From Dasyornis broadbenti (taxonomy: Eukaryota > Chordata > Aves > Passeriformes > Dasyornithidae): 64,000 nucleotides of DNA. The notes beneath the pieces are model-generated. The model was given only the letters and a program-made list of their open reading frames with translations. It was not told the DNA's origin and searched no databases. Within the stretch, counting starts at the first letter, position 1; each line of letters opens with the position of its first letter. Position numbers and translations under genes: made by a program. Below, piece after piece: positions 54,052 to 64,000 of the stretch. The stretch covers positions 2,641,507 to 2,705,506 of the forward strand of contig VZRN01004184.1 in NCBI GenBank assembly GCA_013397935.1, given 5' to 3'.

Positions 54052-54607
54052 CTGGGTACAACTTTAAGCTGAGATCATCAAACCATCATTGTGCAGTAAT
54101 CCTACAAATAACTACTGTACACACAACATTTAAGAAAATATACCATTGTTTCTAGAGCTAACACAACCAGTTCATAAACAAGGAGCAAAAATGTGAACTA
54201 AGGGACTGCTTCTCAGTGTTACTCCAACTGAAAGTATCACTAGTACCACTGCATTCATCTTACATGCAGTAAATACAGCATGTACTTACATTCGGTAAAC
54301 TCAAAAAACTATCTATATTCAGCTGTTATAAACTGGAGCAGACTTAAAAGCAGTTTTTAACAGCAGTGAGCAGACAACAATGCCAAGCCCAGATTAAGGG
54401 ATTCATCCTCCTCACCATGCATATGATTCAGTAGCATGGTCTTGACAAGCTCATCATCAGAACACAGTATTCAAAGTATTGGATCACATGGCAACAAACC
54501 AAAAGTGCTCCCTCATAATCATTCCAGAAAAGCATTTCCAATCTGCTTTGACCACAGAGAAATGGTATTTTTAAAAAGAATCTATAAACAGCAGTGGTTA
54601 GGCAGGG

Positions 54608-54667
54608 GAAAAAAATAAGGAAAAAAAAAAAAAAGCAAGGAAAAAAAGAAAGAAAAAGAAATGAAAA
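54608..54667. repeat. A-rich low-complexity tract
   Basis: A runs interrupted by G; purine-only for most of its length. No transposon was recognised beside it. Confidence 0.85.
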
Positions 54668-55360
54668 TGTACCTGTCAATCTTGACAGTAACTTTAGTAA
54701 CTTACCAAGAAGCTGGGATAAATCACTAACATTTTTAAGTAGTTCTTCTCCTTCTTTATCAACATCACAGGTTTTTAGAGCTTTATAACAGACTTCACTG
54801 TTTTTGAAGAACAGTGCTCTTGCAAACAGTAAATTTTTCTGCCAAATTTTTGTATAATGGTTCAGCTGAATTTATGGAAGAAATGTTATGGAAACACAGA
54901 TATGCTGCAATTTTCATTCCATTTTCAAGCAAAATAACTGGCTGTACTTCATAAGCCTCCAAGAATCTGCTATCTCAGTCAACCATTGCAGTACATGACA
55001 AAGTGCATTTAAAAAACCCACAAAATAGGACAAGAATTTTCATTTCAGCACCGTACCACTGAACAGAACTCTTAGGACCCTCACTCCTATACAAAGCCTT
55101 AGTCCTGCATTACGATTTAAGACTATTTAAGAAGAAGAGCAATAACCGCCTTGCTTGATTTCATGGATTCAAATAACTAGAACTGAGAAGACTATATGCC
55201 TCTTCACAGAGTGCAGGTCATGGACAGTTGATTCAGAGAGTTCAGCATCTACTTGCTTAGATGAAGAAACTGCAAGAATTGCGCTGCATTTACGACCTAG
55301 AGAAATACGTGAACATAGACCAGGCACAAAGAAACAAACAGGAGGCTCTTTTTAAGGTAA

Positions 55361-55907
55361 TGTCCTGGTTTAGGCTGGGATAGAGCTAGTTTTCTTCTTA
55401 GCAGCTGGTACAGTTTTGGGTTTAGTATGAGAATAATGTTGATAACACTCTGAGGTTTTAGTTGCTGTTAAGTTTGCTTACTCTGAGTCAAGTTTCCCAT
55501 GCTCTGTCAGTCACCAGGTGCACAAAAAACCATAAAGGGAGCACTGCCAGGACAGGTGATCTGAGCTATGAAGGTTATATTCCACAGCACAGAATGTCAT
55601 GCCCAGTAGATAAACTGGGGAAAGTCAGCTGAGAGGCACTGATCACTGCTGGGGGATGGGCTGGGCATCATTCAGCAGGTGCTGAGCAGTTGTATTGGGC
55701 ACGTCATGTTTCCCTAGGGCTTTATTCCTCTCTTGCACTCCTTTTCATTCCTATTATACTTACTGTGATTATTTTATTTTGTTTCAATTATTAAACTATT
55801 CTTATCTCAGCCCATGAGGTTTAATGTTTTTCTCTCCTACCCACCATGGATGTAGTGATCAAGTGGCTGTGTGGAACTCAGCTGTTGGCTGAGATTAAAC
55901 TAGGATA
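55361..55907 (+). mobile_element. Solo LTR of an avian endogenous retrovirus
   Basis: Starts with 'TGTCCTGGTTTAGGCTGGGA', continues with 'TAGAGCTAGTTTTCTTCTTA' and 'GAATAATGTTGATAACAC', and closes with a degenerate 'GATTAAACTAGGATA' terminus. An ATTAAA poly(A)-type signal with 'CTTATCTCAGCCCATGAGG' near 55791-55818 marks the R region. No internal viral genes flank it, so it is a solo LTR. Its pattern is related to the LTR at 2127-2713, though the two differ enough to be separate subfamilies or old copies. It is antisense to GNAQ within intron 2. No clear 5-bp target duplication was found. Confidence 0.85.
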
Positions 55908-57493
55908 AGAAATCATGTAATCATATCTGTGTTTCAATTCAGGAGAGGAAGCATTACATGAAAAATAACCCTCTACAAAATTCATACTCATTATAATAGC
56001 CAGATATGATAAGTTTAAAAAAAAAAGCATATAAAAGAAAAGCATTTTGCCTTCATATTTTTAAGCCACATTTTTTAATCTTTAAAGGAGCAGAGTGCCC
56101 TCTACTGACTAATATATAACAGCAGAGGCAGTTATTTCAAACTGGTTTGTCTAGAAATATCAGAGAACTGGGAGGATCCTTTTCAAAATAATGAATTATT
56201 CCAGCAGGAATTTTCCTCTGTGAAAATTGCAACTAACTTAAATGGTTGCATTTGTGTGCTGTCCAACCAAGAAGATTGTCTTTCTAAACAATTACCTCAC
56301 TTCTTGGAAGCAAACTCTGAAAATGAGCTTCAGACTTACCCCTAGGCATGCAAAGATACATGACAGCCTATCACCTACTTATTTTGAGCATTTTCATTAA
56401 TCCCTTGATCTTTAGAGTAATGAGTTGCCAAGACTGAAGTAAGGGGGCAAAATGTAATCTCAGATGAAAAGCTGTTGTTTAGAACAGGGTCATACAAGAA
56501 TGGATTTAGCCCCAAGATGTTAAAGACAGCAACCCAACATTTTTTTCTCTAGAGAAACCACAGATATATTATGCCATGGTGATACATAACTATTTGAAAC
56601 TTGCCTTGAAGGAAAATTAAAAAAAAAATATTTTTATGCCATGTGTGACCTAAAAAAAGTGATAGCTTCCTTATAAATTAGGTACTATCTTCTCCATTCC
56701 TAGAAATAGACTGTATTTGTGCTGGCTGGTATCAGATGCCAAGAAGAGCTTATTTAAAGGAGGACGGCAAAACACCGCTGACTCCTCTTTCAAGGCTTCA
56801 AGCAAAATACCTGAAACACACTGCCAACTTAGGTCATTAGGAAGGAGGAAGAAAAAACAATATAACGTGTCTTTCCAATACTGAAATCGTAGAATCAAGT
56901 TTTCTACTTTTAAGAGCTTGAAAAGCTACTCAGTTTGCTGCCTGGTGTGTGTAAAATTGATTCATATGTATTTTTCAATGATTAGCTTTGCTTACTAACT
57001 ATATTCAGTATTAATGGTGAGAGGTCACAGTAGTCTTTTTAACAACCATTTGGGAGGGCTTATTTATCTGCCAAAGCACAATTGGATGAGACTCCCAAGA
57101 GAAATAAGGCATGGTCTTTATAAATGGACCATTAGTCATCACATGAGAGGAAACAGATTTTTGAAGGGTTATGTTTGCTTGCTTATAGGACATTTTTAAT
57201 AATCTACATGATTTGTAAGAGCCTGTGTTTCCAATAAGAGTGCCACCTATGTGAAGGTAAACAAAATTGAGGGGTTTTTAAATTAAATTTGATTAAATTG
57301 TACCTGGAAGAAGCTTGTGGGAGCTGAATAACACAGGTAGAAAAATCACAAACACACTCTATTGAGAAAAACTGTCTCCTCATTGCTAGTTATAGCAAAG
57401 TTTCTGTATTCAGTCACCTAAGCCTGCTCTTCACTATACTCTGGAGATTCTCCAAGACACAGCAAGGAGATGAAGATCTACAGATGAAGTCAA

Positions 57494-57530
57494 CAGTCAC
57501 ATACTGACAGTCACATACTGACAGTCACAT
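57494..57530. repeat. Tandem repeat, 14-base unit
   Basis: The unit CAGTCACATACTGA occurs about 2.6 times with no mismatch in the full units, starting at 57494, 57508 and 57522. A recent local duplication; no function inferred. Confidence 0.9.
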
Positions 57531-60500
57531 CAAGTCTCCTGGAGTCAACAGGTTCTACTTAGCCACAAATATCTAAATTTACCCTCTTAATTCAGTCTTT
57601 TTTTCTTTTTTCCTGCAGTTTGTGAGTTTCGGTAATGTCCAAGGCAATTTCCCAGAAAATCTTCAAAACAAACTTATCAAGTTAATTTAGGGAAGCTGTT
57701 GATGTAGAAAACACAGGCTGTTTGACTTACATCCTGCTATCCCGATGAACATTTATTAATAGGCCTTACCTACCCTGTTCACAAGTAGACAGACGGCTAC
57801 TCTGGAAATCAGCAGGCAACTACGACATGCACACAAACAAACATTTTTAACTGGAATTACAGTATTTATGCAAATACTGGTAATAAGACTGAACTGGATG
57901 GTTAACAAAAATAATCTGTAATTAGTCTTTAAAACAAACTAATTAATTCACCTTAAGAGAAAAATAAAGGATTTTGTTAAAAAAGCTAGCAGAACACCCT
58001 TGCCCTGACCAAATATCCCATGATGCTATCATTAGAATTTGTTTTCTTCAGTGGGCTTTAAACTCTCTCTCAATCTGAAAATGACCCTAATTAATTTTTA
58101 TTTCAGACTTCTGGCATAAAATTAATCACAAATTGGATTAAACATTAACAATATTTAGCTTCACTGGATAATTATAGTACTTTGATTTCATGTAATCACC
58201 CAACCTGCAGAACACATCTCCAAGTAGGAACACTTTGCATGTTCGCAGGTAGGTCAGGACATTATTAATCAAATAAAAGAGAGCACTGCTGGAGGGGAGG
58301 AATCAGAAGAAGCTTTACACTGTTTTTGCAGCCACTCAACACATTCTTTGGAAGCGCTGATCATTAAATCTGTAAAGCACCACAGCCCCACAATCACTTG
58401 AATTTGCAGCAATGGTGAATGACCTGGCAGCCTGTACCACAGTCAGCACATGGCAGTGTGTGCATCCAGATGTGTGAGCACTGCTGTTCTTCAACAATCT
58501 CTGCAATGTAACATAAAAAGCAGCAGGAGACCTGTGCAGGACAAAACACTCTTCCATAATTGTCATTACAAATCCTAACACGGAAATGCTATCAGAGGAG
58601 GGTAAAAGTTTAAAAGGCTAGAAAGCTGGAGAATAAATGAAAAGGATGTGGCTCTGCCACCTCTTTTGTATGTTGGTGCACTTTCCTTCACACTACTATT
58701 TTCAAGTTATTACTAATATATATTCAAATGAGTGATTTAAATGACAGATTTAAAACGGTCAACACTGTACAGATAGAGAGAACACTTAACTATGCATACT
58801 AATTGGGTAACGGCAGAATGCAGCATGGAATGCCCCTTGTAATAAAGTCTGAAATCTTAAAGATCTAAATGCAATTATGTATTGGTTCAGACATCAACAT
58901 AACAATGTTAGAGCACCCCTATGCTATAAAAGTACTCTCAGTTGCAATCTGTCATACTGTCAAAACTGGTTTTTAACCAAAATCGACTGGCTGTGGATTT
59001 ACAGCAGCTGAATAAGGCATCGCATTGGCGGCATTATTTTCAACTGTATAATAAGATCTTAAAAATCAATTGATGGAAAGCTAGAAATATCACAGTAGAG
59101 TTCTAAGAAAATACTAAACTTTCTCTTATTTGTGTCATAGGACAAAGCAACCACAGAACTTATGTTTTCCAGAAGATTTCAGTGCTGTTTCCCCTGCATC
59201 TTCTTTGTATCAGTAACTTCCTTTTATAGCACATTAGCTGCTGGAGCTGCTAAACTGCTGCATATTGAACTGTTTAAAATTTTAGAATACGGCTTTAAAA
59301 ACTGAACAAAAAACACAGCAAAAACTGGTTAGAAAACAGGATATCAAATTCTGCTGTAAGATTTTTCCATGCTGTAATCAGTCCTCTTCTTCTTTTATAA
59401 AAAATAGTCTTTCTTATTATTTTTAAAATTCCACTTTTCGCAGTACAGAAACACACTTATTTAGGGGATCTATGACAGATAGAGTTACCAGTATATCCAG
59501 AACAATACTGATAGTAACACATACCAGTAATTCACCACCAAGACAAATATTGATCTAAATGTAAATTTGGATCAGCAATCACATTTACCTTTCATAAAAC
59601 ACAAATCCCAGGAGAGTAAAATAATTTCCTTCTATGAAGTAAAAAAGTTACTATTTTAGGTCAGCAATTCTTTTGCACTTGGTAGGCCATACTCTCTTCA
59701 ATTTAAGTACCAAAAAGCCAGAAGTGTCTGCAGGATTTCCTCCTGAAGCTCAGCACACAACTCAAGTATAATGGAGTGAAAAAAACACATAAAGAATAAA
59801 ACAGTTTGGACAAGAACAAGAGACTGTGCCTGTGCACACTTCTGTGTGCAGAAGTGTGGGTCTGCAGAAGCCATGTCAGCCTCCTGCACCTATCCCAGGT
59901 ATTGCATAGTGTTGCGAGGGTCCCAAATACTGCCTCAGCTCTGACAAGCCACTTGGAAAACACAACAGCAATGAAAAAAATTAACTAGGTTTGTTAAAAT
60001 GCAGGCTCTTGAGAAGGAAACACAAGTTTAATTAGAATTCAACTCTGACCCAATGAAGACACATGGTTTGACAAGCAGTATCATCAAATTAACTATGTTT
60101 ATACACATTTGTTGGTGGTGTCTCAATGCTTTCAGAGATGTGTCACTGTTTTTTCTTACAGGTAATTTATTGTCTAATAGGAATCCACAAGTTCTGTGTG
60201 TCATGCCTTGCAACTCCACTGCTGCAACTGTAAGCAAAGCCTTTGAACATGAAAAATAAATAAATAAAGTGCTCAATCATTACCAACCTCCAAATATACA
60301 TGATCTTCTTCACCTTTACAATGTACAGGATCAATGGCAAAGTATTTGGTCTGGCACTATTTCCATGTCAAGAAAGAAATGAGAACAGAGAGGAAAAAGG
60401 AAGGGAATAAATAACAAAATATAATTCTCTAACTTTTCAGCAGTTTAGCAGCCTCATCTTCTGTTCACTGAAATCTAAAGGCAAATAACTCCAGTAATTC

Positions 60501-63500
60501 TACAGAAATCACTATCCCTACGAGAACTCAATAAATTAGGCAAACGCCATCAGGGTCTTACAAAGATCTCGAAGATGTGTTCTTTTCCTGGCCTTGTCTT
60601 GGATCAGACCACACTGGAAATCTATCAACCATATACATGTGATGAATAACTGGTTTGAAAGGCTGTGTTGCCTAATTACTAGTTTTATATGTTAAAAATG
60701 CCCTGCAATCCTTCTGTGAGCATTACTGTGAATTCAGTGGCCTTAATTTACAAATCTTAGTTCTGTTCATACAAAGATACTTTTGTTCATATGCATTTTT
60801 CTGCTGTATGTGCCACAAAAAGACGGCCAAAAGACCAAAATCAGCCTACTGATCAAACAAAAAACCCAACGCAAAATAATGGCAACAAGAAAGAAGAGAT
60901 GGGAAAGTAAATGACATCTTTAAAGATGGTATCCTGTGGGTAGTGTCAACTCCTACTCTCCTAAGATCAGAAGATTATAATTATAAAAGGAAGACTTTAT
61001 ACCCAGAAGTCAGGGAAATATTAAAAATACCCCTAGAATATTATTTTACAAGTATATTTAAACTGATGCTGCTATACTAGTCTCCCCACTTTCATACAGA
61101 GATTCAGTGGGTGAGGTAAAGAATTTATTATTTAATAAAAATACCAGAGAAACACAGCTCTAACCATATGGCTACAGGTTTTTTATTGTTATTTTCATGG
61201 CAAAGGCATCATCATATCACCTTGTTTCATGTTCAACCCTCTCAAGCATCTTATTACAGATAAGGCCAGCTCAATATTAAACATTCAAATGATGTACCAA
61301 CAGTACCCATACCAACACAAAATCTTGACAGTGGAACCTTAGAGACACAACCCCGAACAAATCTGAAGACAGACGATGTAAGTAGCCCTTTTCACCAAGA
61401 GGCCTTGTCCATATTAATGTTGGTCTTTTCAGCATGAATAAATAAAGATGTTGGAACAAGCAACAAGCAGAACAAGAACTCAGAGAAACCAAATTACTCA
61501 TCCAAGTGTCACAGCGGCAGCCTGCCATGAGCTTGTGAGCCATAGGCAAATGGTATCAAGCAAAGCAGGACACAGCTGTTCCCCCTAAACTGTGTAACAA
61601 TGGAGATACCTAATGGTTTCTAGAGAACAGAAGAAGCTGGGCATGCCTAGTGACTCTACACTTTCATAGTTAAATTGTGAATTGCATTTGCAGAATACCA
61701 GGGACTGAATTTGACTGTGGACTATATTTGGTAATCCCTGAAGTATGTTGTCTGAGTCAGGCTACAAAAGAAAAGCTGAAACTGAAGAATCTGGTGAGGT
61801 CAATAACCGCAGATAAACCAGGAAATAGGCTGATAGAAGAAAAGATAATTTATGAATGAAAATAAATCTTTTTCCACTCCAGCTTCCATTGCCTTTAGAT
61901 CACATTTCAAAGAAGGTTGATGCCGATCCTAACCCCAAAAAAATGACACTGCTACAGTTCCCATCTCAACACTTAAACAACAATGTTGTACACCCTAATT
62001 CTTTACTTTTCATACTAACTATACAGGTTTATTTAATTCTAAATAAAACTCAAAAAGCTGCTTGACAGAGAGATGATAAATAGTCCATTTGGCTGATCCT
62101 TAAGACCTAAGCATCATCAGTTTGGTTAAGGTCATACGCTAACATTAAATACAGTAATATGACTATGTGAGAAACCAGTACCTCACTACAATCTAAAAGA
62201 AATTGCAGAAACCTTGAAAACAAAAGTACTATAGGAATGTACTTCACAAAAAGGTAATTCACAACTACACCAATTCTAACAAGTCACAGTGTTACGTATA
62301 CCACAGGTAACAAAACTCCCTGCTCATGCTACAATGCTGTGGTCTGTTCTCCAAAGAGACTTACCTTTCCATGTACGCACAAATCCTAATTTTTATTTCT
62401 CAGAAGTCACACACTATTGAAATCACTTACTCTGGACAACATTTATCTGAGAGAGCCTTGCTAGGGTTTTTTTAGTACAATCTGTATCATTAGCAAAGCC
62501 AGTACTGCAACAGTGACTCTGGAAGAGAAACCAAGGATTTGAGAAGTGCTGAACATACACGAACAGAACAGACATAAGGAGAAGCACAAGAGCAAGACTT
62601 AATATTGTGAATAAATGCCAGATCCAGCATATGTGCTTCCCTACTTAACATGGTGTGGCTGGAAATAGTTCAAAATTCTCAGTGCAAATGAAAACATGGA
62701 GCTACGTTAGAAAACAGCGAATAGAGGAAATAGTGTGAAAGAGGACCTGAGACTACTTAGGAAGTATGCCATTTCTCTACTCTGCACTGAAACTTCTCCA
62801 AAAGACAAAGAGAAAGCAGCTCCAGTGCCTTGAATCAGGATCTTACAGTGAACTGCATCTACTGACTTACGTGAATAATGCATATTTGTAGGCTGAAGAG
62901 GGTGATTACAAAAAGAGAAACAAGAGCCAAGCAAAACCCTTTGATATAAAAATTGCTTTCCTTGGCATCATGTAGAATGGGTAAAAGGATCTTCTCCATC
63001 TTCTAATTAAAATCTATAATTTCACTCTTCTGATCTACATAGAAAAAAATTACTGTCTTTAATTAAAATCTGAAATCACACATTCAGAATAGATCTCCTT
63101 GCTTGTATCACAGTTAACCTGAAGATTAATGTCTCAGATATCATTAACATTACTTAACTGGTAAAAAGAAGACTTTGACACAAAAGACTATCAAGAAAAC
63201 ATATGTAATTGTGTTAATGCAATGGTAAGCTGCTGGAGGAAGACAGACTTCTGACGACTTTGGAGCCAGACAGGAACCTTCTGAAACCAGAACTATTAAG
63301 CACACCAACCACCAAAAGTGAAAGCTGTAGAGGAAAAAAGCCAACCGAACAAATCATGAACACATTCACGTACTTTTCACCACTGCATCCTTGCCAGTAC
63401 TGTTCATCTTTTTCACCTACACCATGCTCCTCTTATTTGTTTCCTCACACAACCTTCCACAAGCCATTTCTTCTTTATTTTTATCCCACACTAAGCTCTT

Positions 63501-64000
63501 AAAACTTAACCAGATATACACAAATAATTGTATATGAACAGCTCTGATTAACACTCTGCAATTTTAAATTGTTTTGTCTGATGAAGGTCTTGTAGGTAAG
63601 TTGATAAACTAGCCCGCCTTTGAGGAAAACACCCAACAACAAATTACACATCATTTGCTACTGCACTGCAAAACTAACACTCTTTCATGTTCTGTTGGAG
63701 CGCAGTTCAGGAGCCAGACATTTAGGCCTTCACTGCCTTTCAAGATGTTGAACTGTTCTGGGTCCTTTCAGAAAGCTTGTAAGGCACCTAGCTTTTATGT
63801 TCCTGAACATCACTCTATCATACTAAAAAGAGAAGACCAACCAAACAAAAGAAGAAACTGAAATGGAAAAGCAAATAACTCCTGTAATTCTATACTGAAT
63901 TTTGTACTGTAGATGGGAATAGCCATGTTATTTTCTGGACATAAAAACTATTGTCTTGGGGTGACATTATATATTCTATATAGAACTTTCATAATGTCAC

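Larger units (their letters stand above)
47991..64000 (-). other. GNAQ: GNAQ intron 2 (partial, continues past the window)
   Basis: Sixteen kilobases of intron upstream of exon 3. I looked on the minus strand for exon 2 (185 nt in other vertebrates, encoding the segment after the P-loop) and did not find it. Contents are an assembly gap at 49236-49267, CR1 fragments at 50589-51146 and 53868-53967, a solo LTR at 55361-55907, T- and A-rich tracts, and a short 14-mer tandem repeat. No nested gene is supported. The stretches 57600-64000 and 51150-53860 are AT-rich with nothing recognised. Confidence 0.85.

Noticed and set aside
57880..58160. Cluster of TAATTA homeodomain-type sites
   Set aside because: The region is so AT-rich that these six-base motifs are expected by chance.
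47991..64000. GNAQ exon 2
   Set aside because: Searched by eye on the minus strand for codons of the segment after the P-loop and found none. Intron 2 is very long in vertebrates, so the exon is most likely outside the window.

Overview
This window is vertebrate nuclear DNA, almost certainly from a bird. It is AT-rich, gene-sparse and intron-rich. It carries several CR1 LINE fragments with the avian-type 3' end (an 'AATCATAGAATCATAGAA'-like terminus) and two solo LTRs of a family common in bird genomes. No bacterial or phage gene architecture is present.

The only protein-coding gene I can support is GNAQ, the alpha subunit of the heterotrimeric G protein Gq, on the minus strand. Five coding exons are present, each bounded by GT-AG sites. 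They are exon 3 (47836-47990), exon 4 (35624-35752), exon 5 (34512-34641), exon 6 (21819-21972) and the coding part of exon 7 (18244-18434). Their lengths of 155, 129, 130, 154 and 191 nt join in frame to give residues 108-359 of the usual 359-residue protein. Exons 1 and 2 (P-loop and start codon) were not found; they should lie beyond position 64000. Residues that separate GNAQ from its paralogue GNA11 (DLQSVIFR, KIMYSHLVDYFPEYDG) identify the gene as GNAQ. GNAQ is Z-linked in chicken, so this is probably Z-chromosome sequence; that is inference from synteny knowledge.

Layout from left to right. Positions 1-13100 are downstream of GNAQ and hold a CR1 remnant, a minus-oriented solo LTR (about 2127-2713), another CR1 (6341-6711), a CA microsatellite and an isolated CpG island (about 6960-7540) with no recognisable protein. 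From about 13100 to 18243 is the probable long 3' UTR of GNAQ, with several candidate poly(A) signals and two Pumilio-type elements. From 18244 to 64000 are GNAQ exons 3-7 separated by introns of about 3.4, 12.5, 1.0 and 12.1 kb, plus 16 kb of intron 2. The introns hold CR1 fragments, one plus-oriented solo LTR (55361-55907), simple repeats, a 32-base assembly gap inside a poly-T tract, and a small GC-richer patch in intron 3 with a perfect RFX X-box and a perfect CRE.

I did not find a novel multi-gene system. The points most worth checking are the orphan CpG island, the X-box/CRE patch, the Pumilio elements, a possible processed retrocopy in intron 5, and a few amino-acid differences clustered at the start of exon 3.
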